Shown: positions 47,471 to 57,190, counted from the first letter of the stretch. The stretch is 64,000 nt of DNA from Epinephelus fuscoguttatus (GCF_011397635.1 NC_064754.1:32964543-33028542); one strand, 5' to 3'. Translations and numbers: made by a program. Notes: generated by a model from the sequence alone, not told the origin.

Positions 47471-49245
47471 CCTGCTCATTTTACCCTTCCAGTCATCCCC
47501 CTGCCACTGAGGGGAATTCAGCCTCTTTATGAGCAGTTAGACATTCATCAGAAAGCTATTGCGACTGCTGTCACCACCTCGACCCACGAGACATCACTAA
47601 GGGTACAAAGCTGGCGGTGGATGCATCAAATGCAGAGATAAACACCTCATGAAAAAGCAACAGAAGCTAAACACAAGCATAACTGATGCACTGCATCTAC
47701 TGTAGCATAATGACTAACAGCTCCAGATTTCTCCTTCATTAGTCATTAGTACGAGGTCCACACAGTTTAATGTGTGCAGCATCATACTTGCCTTTGGCCA
47801 TGTCAGTGGGCTAGTTTGCTGTCTCTGTCATGTAGCTGTCTGTTAGTCTCTCACTCTACAGCAGGGAACGACACTTCAATTTGAATATAAAATTCACAGT
47901 AATTCAAAATAAAGTGTGTTTTTTACAAACTTGACACGCTTGCGAGTGACTTGCGGTCCATTCAGAATGGATTCGGGACCCATTTCTGGACCCGGACCCA
48001 CCAATTGGGAACCACTGCACTAAAGGTTGCCCTGTGCACTGCTTTGAGGTGCCGACAGGTTTGACAAAGCGTCAGTATCTTAAGACCTGAGAATGAGAAC
48101 AGGTTGGCCTCCTGTGGGATGCACTTAATGCTAATAGAGAAACACTGTAAATACGAGGAAAGAAGACGACTAAGCAGTGGGAAAAGCTAGCACCATAAAA
48201 GGTATAGTATTTTCTGAAATGTATCTCTGTATTACTTTGTCCTTAATAACCAACAGTGTCTCCTATACTTTCTTACTAATGTATTTAATTTCAGTATCAA
48301 TTTATCTGGATTGATTGATTTTTTTGCAAAATTGTGTATAAAATGCCAGAAAATTGCAAGAATAATCCATTCACTTTGCAATGAAGTAAAACAGAGAAAA
48401 TAAAAGCCACATATCTGAGAAGCTGACACCACCCATGTTTGGCAATGTTTCATGATTATTGAAATAATACTTCAAGAAATTAATGCAAACATTTTATTGA
48501 TACGTTTCCTATCAATGGACTAAATAATTAGTCAACGTGACAATATATACACCTGTATGCATTGTAAATATCCCTACTTTTTATATTCTATTACCTTAAT
48601 ATTCAACACACTAGGGGTCATTTGGATAAGAACTGACCCACTGATCTAATTATTTTGGATGTAACATTTCTTCCATTGCCACATAGATTACAAACATGCT
48701 GTAGAACTACACCACAGACTGTGGGTCATCATATACATCTTACACCTCCCCCAAAGTTTGACTACAGGCAGTCAGAGAATATAAACTCTACCATGCCTAA
48801 TGGTCACACTGCGCAGTAACACTAACTGCCTGCTGGTAGATTATGGATTGGCTTTTTTTTGTCTACACAGCATTCAACGCACCATCAGCCCTCACTGTAC
48901 ACTGTGGACACCATTATTTACATTACAGCCCTTTACTCCAACATACATTAGCTAACAACAATACAGATGAAAACACAGGGACACGCAGTTAAAGCAGTAT
49001 GCATCACACTGCAGTGTGTTACATCAGGGGCTTCTATTAAGCCTGTATGACCCCATAACTCTCCTCTGACACCAACACAGTGACAGAAACTCCTCCTTAT
49101 GGATGTTATATTATAAACTTACATCAGGATCCAGCTCCTCTAGTTCATCCTCTAATCGCTGCAGCTCCTCCTCTGACAGTTTCTTCAGCAGCTCGTCCTC
49201 GTCTATGTCCCGGTACTTCTCCATCTCTTTCCTCAACACCGACAT
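30845..49245 (-). CDS. tmod1: Tropomodulin-1, gene-level (nine coding exons)
   Basis: Tropomodulin caps the pointed ends of tropomyosin-coated actin filaments in sarcomeres, red-cell membrane skeleton and lens. Exons in transcript order: 49245-49123, 44317-44161, 40900-40784, 38587-38498, 36684-36554, 35545-35438, 35057-34914, 34373-34229, 30903-30845. All phases join to a 357-aa frame (mammalian TMOD1 has 359). Residues 1-41 hold the first tropomyosin-binding helix ([10 protein letters not shown]), 42-93 the actin-capping segment with [18 protein letters not shown] and [11 protein letters not shown], about 114-150 the second tropomyosin-binding part, and about 163-357 the leucine-rich cap domain ([35 protein letters not shown]). 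The tail [18 protein letters not shown] is of TMOD1 type rather than TMOD2/3/4. Adjacency to tdrd7 supports the tmod1 name. Confidence 0.96.
31313..31505. repeat. Foldback inverted repeat, 76-bp arms
   Basis: The left arm 31313-31388 and right arm 31430-31505 are reverse complements with no gaps and about 69 of 76 matches by eye, separated by a 41-base loop. Both contain tttcacctctcatc / gatgagaggtgaaa, a motif of a dispersed fish repeat. It lies in the tmod1 intron between the alternative and canonical terminal exons. Confidence 0.9.
32005..32276 (-). mobile_element. Harbinger-like nonautonomous element, copy A (internal deletion)
   Basis: In reverse orientation it matches 57542-57890. The terminal block agccccttttacactgcc is at its right edge, followed by the equivalents of gccagattggcgagttgatc, ggggctgttgatgac, and a stretch matching 57828-57890 after a deletion of about 80 bases. 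It lies in the tmod1 intron between the two terminal exons. Confidence 0.75.
33377..33480 (-). CDS. tmod1: Putative alternative terminal exon of tmod1
   Basis: After an acceptor (catctttaag) at 33481, the exon continues exon 8 in frame: the split codon becomes Ala, then [33 protein letters not shown] and TAA at 33379-33377. The tail is 34 residues, giving a 372-aa isoform. By my count 26 of 33 codons end in G or C inside an AT-rich intron, the mark of a constrained exon. A minus-strand AATAAA at 32884-32879 could end this transcript. The tail is unlike any tropomodulin C-terminus I know. A donor-like AA/GTAAAA at its end could instead make it an internal exon, with the frame then running out quickly in the canonical exon. 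Confidence 0.62.
34207..34221 (-). repeat. CA repeat at the donor of tmod1 exon 8
   Basis: On the sense (minus) strand the intron begins gtgggtta and continues as (CA)n for about a dozen bases. See the findings for a possible role in splicing. Confidence 0.85.
34229..34373 (-). CDS. tmod1: tmod1 coding exon 8 (penultimate)
   Basis: 145 bases encoding [20 protein letters not shown], then [20 protein letters not shown] and AMMNNNDL plus one base. The acceptor is aaactccag. The donor gtgggt is weaker than the other donors of this gene and is followed directly by a CA repeat. Its phase-1 end joins in frame to either of two downstream terminal exons. Confidence 0.96.
34914..35057 (-). CDS. tmod1: tmod1 coding exon 7
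   Basis: 144 bases in phase 0 encoding [20 protein letters not shown], then [20 protein letters not shown] and QELKIDNQ, two leucine-rich repeats. The acceptor is gtttcctcag and the donor gtacca, followed by CA-rich intron sequence. Confidence 0.97.
35438..35545 (-). CDS. tmod1: tmod1 coding exon 6
   Basis: 108 bases in phase 0 encoding [20 protein letters not shown], then [16 protein letters not shown]. The acceptor is gtacccag and the donor gtaagt. Confidence 0.96.
35741..36171. mobile_element. piggyBac-like nonautonomous element (MITE)
   Basis: TTAA at both ends (35741-35744 and 36168-36171) flanks terminal inverted repeats CCCTTTGAAACCTGA and TCAGGGTTCAAAGGG, which match at 14 of 15 positions. 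A TTAA duplication with CCC-starting ends is the hallmark of piggyBac transposition. The 423-base interior is AT-rich and non-coding. It sits about 200 bases upstream (sense strand) of tmod1 coding exon 6. Confidence 0.8.
36554..36684 (-). CDS. tmod1: tmod1 coding exon 5
   Basis: 131 bases encoding [20 protein letters not shown], then [18 protein letters not shown], the entry into the leucine-rich cap. The acceptor is gtgttgtag and the donor gtgagtgtgt; the intron start is TG-rich on the sense strand. QCTQY has Gln-Cys where mammalian TMOD1 has Lys-Pro. Confidence 0.96.
37932..37973. repeat. (TG)n microsatellite
   Basis: About 42 bases of TG with one ctct interruption, in the tmod1 intron between coding exons 4 and 5. 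Confidence 0.95.
38437..38488. repeat. (TG)n on +, (CA)n on the tmod1 sense strand
   Basis: 52 bases of uninterrupted TG dinucleotide on the + strand. On the tmod1 transcript it is a pure CA repeat starting about 10 nt after the donor of coding exon 4. Confidence 0.97.
38498..38587 (-). CDS. tmod1: tmod1 coding exon 4
   Basis: 90 bases encoding [20 protein letters not shown], then [10 protein letters not shown]. The acceptor is ctgtcttccag and the donor gtatgt. A long CA repeat (minus strand) begins about 10 bases into the following intron. Confidence 0.96.
40784..40900 (-). CDS. tmod1: tmod1 coding exon 3
   Basis: 117 bases encoding [20 protein letters not shown], then [18 protein letters not shown]. 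The acceptor is cctgttgtag and the donor gtaaca. This is the second tropomyosin-binding helix region. Confidence 0.95.
41350..41705 (+). repeat. Dispersed repeat, copy 2 (first copy at 7150)
   Basis: It shares atgacagaaaccat, actgcagccagccaccaggg and tttggcttcact in the same order as 7150-7600. It lies in the tmod1 intron between coding exons 2 and 3. The frames crossing it are not genes. Confidence 0.75.
43344..44005. mobile_element. TTAA-flanked nonautonomous DNA element
   Basis: TTAA at 43344-43347 and 44002-44005 flank imperfect inverted ends: agggggcctaatgtgctta on the left, and the reverse complement aggggacctgttatgcttt on the right. Similar elements are abundant in percomorph genomes. 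The TTAA duplication suggests piggyBac-type mobilisation, but the ends do not start CCY, so the class is uncertain. It is non-coding. Confidence 0.65.
44161..44317 (-). CDS. tmod1: tmod1 coding exon 2
   Basis: 157 bases, from [13 protein letters not shown] to [10 protein letters not shown] plus the first base of Gly. The acceptor is cttgtctag and the donor gtatga. It carries the conserved APTG and VPFTGEK motifs of the pointed-end capping region. Confidence 0.96.
45475..46543 (+). mobile_element. PIF/Harbinger transposon relic with nuclease fragments
   Basis: Terminal inverted repeats gttgcataaagcaccttaag (left, from about 45479) and cttaaggtgctttatgcaac (right, to about 46535) match perfectly. 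Inside, [15 protein letters not shown]-type sequence near 45730-45820 resembles the N-terminal part of HARBI1-like proteins. The frame 45860-46222 encodes [18 protein letters not shown] followed by [10 protein letters not shown] and HSINVKLV, the block around the first catalytic Asp of the Harbinger DDE nuclease (usual form G-x-IDGTHI). The rest of the nuclease, with the remaining acidic residues, is missing. It lies in tmod1 intron 1 of the coding region. A clean 3-bp target duplication was not resolved. Confidence 0.87.
46593..46702 (-). mobile_element. Harbinger-like MITE, copy B (104 bp, TTA duplication)
   Basis: TTA at 46593-46595 and 46700-46702 flank a 104-bp element with ends agccctttttaaactgg and ggcggtgtaaaaggggct. 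Its two ends match, in reverse orientation, the two ends of the 685-bp element at 57542-58226, so it is an internally deleted copy. The TTA duplication fits PIF/Harbinger. Confidence 0.82.
47438..47466. repeat. (CA)n microsatellite
   Basis: 29 bases of CA in the tmod1 intron upstream of coding exon 2. Confidence 0.95.
47930..48020 (+). repeat. Short dispersed repeat fragment
   Basis: The text gacccatttctggacccgga followed by caattgggaaccactgcac is a recognisable end of a common teleost repeat. Its limits are unclear. Confidence 0.4.
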
Positions 49246-49259
49246 GATGGACAGCACAC
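49123..49259 (-). CDS. tmod1: tmod1 exon with start codon (coding 49123-49245)
   Basis: The acceptor on the minus strand is gtctccag, abutting 49259. The ATG is at 49245-49243, giving [20 protein letters not shown] and on to LEELDPD (41 codons). The donor is gtaagt at 49122. The upstream in-frame ATG at 49302 lies in the intron, so 49245 is the start. Confidence 0.95.
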
Positions 49260-49753
49260 CTGGAGACGTGGGTAATGTCACTTTAGCATGGTATGCATAC
49301 AAAAAAAAGCTGATATGGAATGTATCAAACTTTTATTTCAGTCTTCATCATCATCATTATTTTGTTTTCTCTTTGCCAGATTAGGATTTCAGAGATGTGT
49401 CTGAGGTGTGAGATTCAGTGCTGCCAGAATGTATATGTATTTATTTACTCTGCAAACACACAAAGGGATCTGGGAGGTACTGAAACAGTTCCCTCACCTC
49501 AATCACCCCTCCAAATAAGAAAAAAAGTAGGAGATCAGGAGCCTGTAAGACCCTGGGAGATTGAGAATAAAAAATCTATATCTGTGGACAGAGACAGCAC
49601 AGAAAGCAGAGATAAAATACAACAGTGTTTAAAAGACCAGAGCAAAGCAAAGCTGACAGTGATGGTCAATTGCCAAAAGAAAAAAAAATACCACATGCTT
49701 TGGTGAGTGTCATTTGATGTTGTTGTTTGCCATAAAAACATTGCTGCACTCAC

Positions 49754-49837
49754 CTCAGTGACCCCCAGATCAGCTCAGGGGTAAATTAACAGTGAAGGCA
49801 GCCAAGTGCCTGTAGCGCTCCCGGGAAAGAGAGAGAC
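49754..49837 (-). other. tmod1: tmod1 5' UTR exon
   Basis: On the minus strand an 84-base segment has a good acceptor (ctgcctcctccag) and a strong donor (gag/gtgagt). It lies 0.5 kb upstream of the start-codon exon, and no ATG opens a long frame. Tropomodulin genes usually have non-coding leader exons. Confidence 0.55.
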
Positions 49838-50284
49838 CTGGAGGAGGCAGAAACACAGAGATAAACTCAGTCATCTATGGAGAAAGACATTACACACCAT
49901 ATTCCACTGCTTGCTTGCTTTTTTTCCCTTTCCCCAGTCTTCATTTCTTCCTTAAGTAGCTGACAAGTAGGTTTTTCAATTTTTATGTCATGTCGTAAAA
50001 ACTGTTTTGCAGTTTTTAGTAGCTCCTCACTGAACTACCGTGTCTGAAATAGTTGTGTATTAAGACAATAAATTCACAAACCATCTGATGCTGTTTTTAC
50101 TACAGATAAACTTAAGGTTCATTTTTTTTTCATTTCACATTCCTCTATTCAAACTGCATGTAGAAGTGTTTGGCTAGCTTGTAGAAGATTTATTATTTAA
50201 AGTTCCAACTTTCCTGACAAGGTAACACTTGCTATTTTCCATTTTAACTTCGATATCATCAGATTTGTTCAAGCCAGCTGGTCT

Positions 50285-51190
50285 TAAAGGAATAGTTTGA
50301 CATTTTGGGAAAAAGCTTTACATTTATTTGCTCCTTTGCCGAAAGGCAGATGATAAAATTGATAGCAGTGTCTGTACAGCTAATATGAAGCTATAGACAG
50401 TTAGCTTAGCTTAGCATAAAGACTGTAAACAGAGAAAACATCCAGCTTGGCTCTGTCCAAAGTTAATAGAATCCATCTACCAGGGTTTTGTGCTGGACAA
50501 TTTCTTGGGTGGGAGCATAAACTAAAAAAAAAGTGGACATAGCTACGATGATGTCACCCATTGGTTTGAGGACTCCCATTGTGAAGCCTCCAGTCCAGCA
50601 TTGCGGCCATCACCATCTTGGTTTTTTGGAGCTAGAAGTGACCATATTTGGGTGAGAGAGTGGCACTATGGAGGAGCAAGGGGTGGCAGACAGCCTGTCA
50701 TATAAAGCAGCCAGCCCTTAATTACGCATAACTTTAACCCTTAATAAAATGAGATTGAGACAAAAACCGTTACTTGTACCAGGCTGTAATCATGTTTATT
50801 TCTGCTGTTAAGTCAGCCATTTTAAAATGGGGGTCTATGGGGATTGATTGGCTTCTGGTGCCAGCCTCAAGTGGCCATTCAAGGAACTGCAATTTTTGGC
50901 ACTTTGATGTTGGCTTAATTTTTCTGACCCAGAAGTTGCCGCTTGACTGGGAGCAGTAACCTTTTTGAATATGTGCTGGTTGCCTAGCAAGAAATAGTCC
51001 GGCACTTAAGCCCTCATGACACAACAAATGTTTACACAATTTTACACAAGATGTTAATTAGTAAGATACAGAGGTGCTGGTTAGTGGATTTTGTTACCTT
51101 TGAACGGACCCAAGCTAGCTGTTTCCCCCAGTGCCCAGTCTTTGTACTATGCTACGCTAACTGGCTGTTAATTGTAGCTTCATATTTGAC
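50285..51190. repeat. Percomorph repeat with another repeat nested inside
   Basis: The outer element starts with ggaatagtttgacattttgg and cagttagcttagcttagc and ends with gctacgctaactggctg. Two parts of it are mutual inverted copies: gtgctggacaatttcttgg at 50491 and agcaagaaatagtccggcac at 50987. Between them lies the dispersed repeat also seen at 24800-25745 (here 50545-50985). Confidence 0.65.
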
Positions 51191-51389
51191 ATAGTGATAT
51201 GACACTGGTGTTGCTCTTCCATGGGTGCAAGGGATAATTCTTTGTTGGAGTTATGATATTTTGGGATTGGTCCTTAAATTACTACATGGTGTAATTTATG
51301 GTGACATCTGCCAATATCAATGTTCAAGAGTATCGGAAATGTATTTGTGGTGAGCAGGATTTTAAAGCATTAGAAAAAAGTTAGCACTA

Positions 51390-51690
51390 AGGTAGGACTG
51401 GGCAATAAATAAATATTATAGTGGTACTGTCACATGTCTTTTTTGGATATCGTAATAAAGGCTGTATTACAGTAAAGTGATGTAATTTTCTGAACTTACC
51501 AGATTGTTCTATAATTTGCCTTTAACCACTTAGTCATTATCCACATCACTGATGATGATCAAAAATCTGACTATGTAAAGATTTTGAAAAAACACCAGCA
51601 GTAAACAATGTAATATCGTCGCAATTTCAGTATCTATTTGGTCATTAATATTCACATTCCATTTTTTCCTTTTCACCCAGCCCTCAGACA
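51390..51690 (+). repeat. 'ggctgggcaatat'-type repeat, unsplit copy
   Basis: It carries gactgggcaataaataaata, ttacagtaaagtgatgtaat, ttctgaacttaccagattgt, then tgcctttaaccacttagtca in uninterrupted order, ending cacccagccct. It is the reference for the insertion-split copy at 17670-19570. Confidence 0.75.
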
Positions 51691-51699
51691 AAGTTGCAC

Positions 51700-53560
51700 A
51701 TGTGGCCTTAACTTGTAAGGATTGGTTTGAATACCATAACATTATTTACTAACTGGATTCTCTCTGTAATATAAAGAGTGATGATGTCTGCCTCATCTAA
51801 ATACTCATTTTGAAAAGAGAGACAATGAAACCTAGACCAGGCTGTTTTTCAACGTGTGATTGGTTTGGTGTTGGTGAATCTATCTGGATAATGTGGAAGG
51901 TGTCATGAAAATGTTTGACACGAAAAATGTGGCTTATAGCTTATATCAGATAGAGAGATGACCAACAGAAGAAGAAAAACTTAGTCCAGCTACAGACTGC
52001 TAAGGTGTGACTCGCTGCAGCGGGTAAAAAACATGAACATGTCCCTTTTATGTGATTATAACGGCAGACAGGCCTTTAGCTAGCGCCAAGTTTTCACCTG
52101 CTCACTTGTGATTGTGACTGTCTACGCTAAGACTCTGTTTCCTCCCAGAATTATATCCTGTTGCTGACCCATCTGTCATATATCACTGAAGTGCTGTTCT
52201 GCGCTTTTCAAAGCACTCAGCAGAAAAATGTAAAAGTCAACCTTTGAACCTTTGCTTTTTCTCATGCTTTCCTTCTGCACTGGCAGTGTGGACAGACAAG
52301 ACATCTGTCTTACTCTCTCTCACCCTCTACATTTTAGTCTTGGCTGTGGGACCAGATGACTGATGATGGATGAACTGCAGTGGAACGTTTGTGGGTCATA
52401 GCACCAAACACTCAGCATACGTGCCGCCTCTAAGCCCCGGTTTCTTAAATCTGTGGGTCAGGGTTTGAAAGGTGCTGTGAGCTGCTGCTGATGGACGTCC
52501 ACATGGCAACACTAATAATAACTTTACTGAGCCTGCATCAAAGGATGAGAATGTGCTCAAATTAGGCAGAAAGTGCTGTGATGTAGCTTAAAAACCCAAC
52601 TGATGTGCAGAAAATGTTGCATTCAGTGAGTGCAAATGTGAGCCCAAACTTTTCTTTTTGATCTTAAGTATGTTAGCAAGTGTGTTTTGGCTAACCTCCT
52701 AACAGGTGGAGTCAAGCGTGCCGTTTTTTTTTTTGTTCTGCTTTCTCTAAGCTCCACGACAAGACAAGTTTCCAAAACCAAAGATGAAGAACTGGGCTGA
52801 GCTCCAAATAACGTTGCAAGTCTGCTGGAACAGGCCGACCTGCTCTGATGATATCAAACAGACCCGTGCCTGTATTTATAACGTTTCTACAAGCTTCTGC
52901 TTCATTGGAGGACATTCACCGGGCAGAGGGGAAAGACAAATAAAAATGACCTGTGCCTCAATGTACCCTGTGAAGTCATAAACACTTGACTCGACCCTTG
53001 ACTTCTACACAAGGCCTGTTCAGTCCTCGAGCCTCTATGAATAGCAGCACTAATACAGGATCATTAATCAGCTGAAAATGTGTGTAAAACCTTCAACTGA
53101 TGTTACATGACAAGTGGTTTCAAAGGAGTGCAGAGTTTTTCACAGTTCACAACTGAAATATCTGTTTTACACCCGATTCAGCAACTCTTGTAACAAAGTG
53201 CCTGCTTCAACAGCATTTTCTTCATAAATCTTTCAGTTTAGTTTTAAACATAAACCCTGCAGTGTTTTTTTTAGCTGTGAAATACATATAAATCTCTGTT
53301 AAACTCACACATGCTCTCAGAGTGGCCAAAAACTCTCACAGCCAATAAATCAGCACATAAAACACAGCTGAGAGCAGCACAGCAGTGGATCTTAAGATGC
53401 TACAACAGATGACTTCCTGCTTAATGTTGTCAAACAGCTCACAGCTGTCATGACAAAGAAGAAATCACATGAGCAGTGTGGGTGTGGGATATTAGACTTG
53501 ACATATCTTCAGTTTGGGAAGTCCAGGATTTACTGATGTCATCTCTGAGATTAAGTCTGA
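51700..53560. other. tmod1 5' intron, nothing definable
   Basis: No exon, RNA gene or recognisable element. The minus frame at 52915-52712 has no recognisable domain and no splice context. Confidence 0.5.
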
Positions 53561-53569
53561 CTTGGTTAA

Positions 53570-54240
53570 CACAAGAACATGGATGGATTACTGAACAACC
53601 CTACCAGGCAAAGGCCCAGGGGCCCAATGTGTCAGGGGGCCCGCCTGGCCTTCACCTGCAAAATGTCACTAAAACTAACACAGGCACCGACCAGGAAGAT
53701 ACTCGAAATGACCACAAAGAGAAACAAAAAAACTATAAGAACAGGCAAAAAACACAGAGAGACACAAAACAACCACAGAGAGACACGGAAGACCTAAAAA
53801 GAGACACAAAACAACCACAAAGAGACACAAAACACCTAAAAAGAGTCACAAAACAAATACAAAGAGACACGAAAGGCCTAAAAAGAGACATAAAACAACC
53901 ACAAATAGACACAAAACACCTACAAAGAGACACAAAACAACCACAAAGATCCACAAAACAACCACACAGACACAAAACACCTAAAAGGAGACACAAAACT
54001 ACAGAGACACAAAACACCTACAAAGAGACACAAACCAACAACAATGAGACACAAAACAACCACACAGACACAAAACACCTAAAAGGAGACACAAAAATAC
54101 AGACACAAAACACCTACAAAGAGACACAAAACAACAAGACACAAAACACCTACAAGGAGACACAAAACAATGAGACACAAAACACCTACAAAGAGACACA
54201 AAACAACATTAAGAGATGCTGAACAACAATATAAAGAAGC
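53570..54240. repeat. Minisatellite inside a mobile-element copy, second locus
   Basis: The lead-in 53578-53720 (catggatggattactgaaca, caaaggcccaggggcccaat, cacctgcaaaatgtcact) is homologous to 15432-15530. About 500 bases of an approximately 21-base unit (acaaagagacacaaaacaacc / cacctaaaaagagac) follow. The 248-codon + frame over this stretch codes for a Lys/Gln/Thr/Asn repeat and is not a gene. Confidence 0.85.
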
Positions 54241-54683
54241 AAAAGCACAATAAAATCTGCGTGACTTGCTCCTTTTGTCTCATAATGAGCCTGTGCATAG
54301 GAGCTTGAACTAAGAGACACTACCTCCATTTCTACATAATTTAATAAGGAAATATTTCATAGATTCAGATACAAATAAAAAAATTAACTCTAAACATGTT
54401 AAATGTCCTAATCTGGTAAACCTGATAATTCTAACTAGATGCTACCTGCAGGTTTGAAGGTGGACCAGTGGACTTGGTAACAGAAAGTAACCACAATATT
54501 CCTATCTGGATAAACACAACCCTCCATCATGCTTGATGTTATTTATCTTCTGTAGGAATTACAGCTTTATTTTGACATTTGTGTGGTGTCTGTCTAAACT
54601 AGACTGCAGTTGTTAGTATCTGATACAGCTCAGAAGAAAACAGCTGAGAGGCAACTGGTCGGCTTTTCTCTGGCAAAGATGAA

Positions 54684-54702
54684 GTGTGTGTGTGTGTGTG
54701 TG
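54684..54702. repeat. (TG)n microsatellite
   Basis: 19 bases of alternating GT in the upstream tmod1 intron. Confidence 0.9.
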
Positions 54703-55799
54703 TTCTGCTGTGACAGTAACAAGGGTGTCCACTTACATACAATGCATAGATGCTTACCAAAATAGATGAGGACACTACAGGAAGTTTCCTTTTCATGTGA
54801 AGTTCTTACCATTTATTTGACATTTTATGTGTAGTTGAGAGTCATGTTTAGACATTCTCTCATTCTACTAACTTCTAGTGCTGAGGGATCTAAACCCTTC
54901 GGTGATGGCTGCTGTGTCGTCCGTCTCCACTGTGGGGACCAGTATGGAGTCATGTATCATGAGGTGTTTAATGAGGGGCCTAGCAGCTCGCTTACTGCCT
55001 TGGACCTGAGGTCTGACCATTTGTGCATTCTGCAGAGGTCAAAAAGTCATCTGTGTGTGTCACTTCACTAATCAGAATGTCGCCTCAAGCTAGCTGCTGA
55101 TATGATACATTACTAATCCAAGAGATGAAGAACAGACTTCTGAATGTGTGTATGCATGTTTAAGATGGTGAAACACGATGCAAAAACGAGTTCATAGCAA
55201 AGAGTGAGAAACAGCACGTAGAAAGGTGACCAGAGATGCTATTTGTCCCAGGTTGACCAACACAGTATGCACAGCCATGCTAAACTAAAGAGGAAAATCA
55301 TAACCCATCAAAGGACACAGGGCTCCATTTACTCGTTATTGATTTTTTATCCTATCAAGCTGACATTTAAGATCATGACCCCAGCTTACATCAAGCCTTT
55401 CTACTTTTTGTGCTTTTATATCTGACTAAAGTTTGCCTAAAAGTTTTAAAGGTAAGGTGAACCCTGCGTAAAACAGTTATTATACATCATCTAATTAGTC
55501 ACAATAGACATTTTTAGATATTTCTTGCATCAAGGACCCCCAAGCTGCTGCAAATGCAAAGACTGTGTCTCTTTCTGTGCAGCAGTTTTAGTGTTGGGAC
55601 CTGCAGAGTGAAGCCTACAATAGCCAATAAGACATCCTCCAACAGAATGGAAAACACTAACGGTGAATTAAAAATATATTTCTGTGTTACTAAAGAAGCC
55701 CTCTTTATTCCCAGTGACCTCATGGAGGTAGTATAAAGGTGTTGCCCTAAACATTTTCTAACCTTGATGTGTGATCTTCACTAATTTGCCTGTTAAACA

Positions 55800-56210
55800 G
55801 TGTGCAGTACAATTTTTGCATTTATTTCCGTACCTCCTCCAGCGCTATTTATAGCCGGACAGTCCCGCTGTGTGACAGCAACGAATACTTTGACCAGATA
55901 TGGTTTCCTTCAGAGCCGCCTGGAGTCGCACGGAGCGGTCCGCTCTGCTTGCAGCCGCACAAGCCGGGAATCCGCACACAAAAAAATCCAGCTACACTAA
56001 AGCGTCCATGACCCGCAGATAATCCTGAATTCAGCAGATTTGACAGCGTGCTCGCAAAAGTTTCCTCCCCCGGCCCTGGTCGTCTCTCGGCAGGTTAGCG
56101 GAGGCTGAATCTCATCTCCCGCAAAGGGCAAAGTAAACTTATGGGGAGAGATCCTCCTCCCTCCCTCCTCCTCCTCCTCCCCCCCAACACGGCTGCCCTG
56201 TCACTCCAGT
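55800..56210 (-). promoter_or_regulatory. tmod1: Likely promoter/first-exon region of tmod1
   Basis: This is the only clearly GC-rich, CpG-containing stretch upstream of tmod1 (about 55880-56200, ending in a ctcctcctcctcc tract). It lies 6 kb upstream of the 5' UTR exon in the right orientation. A TATA/MEF2-like site is inside it. The exact start site and first donor (gag/gtacgg near 55830 is one option) cannot be settled. Confidence 0.45.
55845..55854 (-). promoter_or_regulatory. MEF2-like site CTATAAATAG
   Basis: The minus strand reads CTATAAATAG, an exact fit to the MEF2 consensus YTAWWWWTAR and also a usable TATA box. MEF2 control would suit a sarcomeric actin-capping gene. Its function here is inference. 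Confidence 0.45.
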
Positions 56211-56639
56211 GATGTCATGAAGTGGTCTGCGCCCATTATCGGACACATTCCCTATTTTCCAGTTAAAACACTTAATAAGCCTACTTAAGTTTGACGCACT
56301 GGAGCTTGTTAGAGCAGCAGTTTGTTTGGTGACACACCGACAGGATGTGGTGATGCAGTGGTGGAGCTACTCACATAATGTAAAAATACTCCATTACATG
56401 TAGGCTAGAGGAAGACTCCTAAAAGTGCTTCAGCTTTAGAGATTCCCCTAACAGAGGCAGAATGAAGCACAGCAATGTGTCTCGTTTTCTCTTAGGCCAA
56501 ACATGAAATGGATTCTTGTGTAAAAATATTTTACTGTAAAAGTGGTTAGACTGACAGATCTGGTGAAACACACCATAAATAAAAGAAATGCAAAATAAAG
56601 CCAGGGCAAAGGGGTGATGGTACACCTGGACTCAAGTCA

Positions 56640-57190
56640 TTCGTCTGCTGCACATTCATGATCCCATTCATCATCATCTCATCCCAAAGGTGCTTTATCG
56701 GATTGAGATCTGGTGACTGTGGAGTCCGTTGGAGTACAGTGAACTCATTGTCATGTTCAAGAAACCAGTTTGAGATGATTTGAGCTTTGTGTCATGGTGC
56801 GTTATCCTGCTGGAAGTAGCCATCAGAAGATGGGTACACTGTGGTCATAAAGGGATGGACATAGTCGGCAACAATACTCAGGTAGGCTGTGGTGTTTAAA
56901 CCATGCTCAGTTGGTACTAAGGGGCCCAAAGTGTGCCAAGAAAATATCCCCCACACCATTACACCACCAGCAGCCTGAACCGTTGATACAAGGCAGGATG
57001 GATCCATGCTGTCATGTTGTTTATGGCAAATTCTGACCCTACCATCTGAATGTTGCAGCAGAAATCCAGACTCATCAGACCAGGCAACATTTTCCAATCT
57101 TCTATTGTCCAGTTTTGGTGAGTCTATGTGAACTGTAGCCTCAGTTTCCAGTTGTTAGCTGACAGGAGTGGCACCCGCTGTGGTCTTACC
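56640..57190 (-). mobile_element. Tc1/mariner-like transposase pseudogene fragment
   Basis: The minus strand encodes ENVAWSDESGFLLQHSDGRV, GGVMVWGIFSWHTLGPLV, DGYFQQDNAP, a TGA in place of the usual Cys codon, then SNWFLEHDNEFTVLQRTPQS and SPDLNPIKHLWDEM. The WSDES and DNAPCH blocks and the SPDLNPIEHLWD block carry the DDE catalytic residues of Tc1 transposases. The N-terminal helix-turn-helix part and both terminal repeats were not found, so it is a fossil. Confidence 0.9.

Noticed and set aside
49245-49302. An upstream in-frame ATG for tmod1 at 49302
   Set aside because: It lies across the acceptor at 49260, in the intron; the family start is the ATG at 49245.
53476-54222. The longest open frame in the window (248 codons, + strand)
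   Set aside because: It is created by a tandem repeat lacking stop codons. The product is a Lys/Gln/Thr/Asn repeat with no splice or promoter context, and several other frames over the same array are also open.
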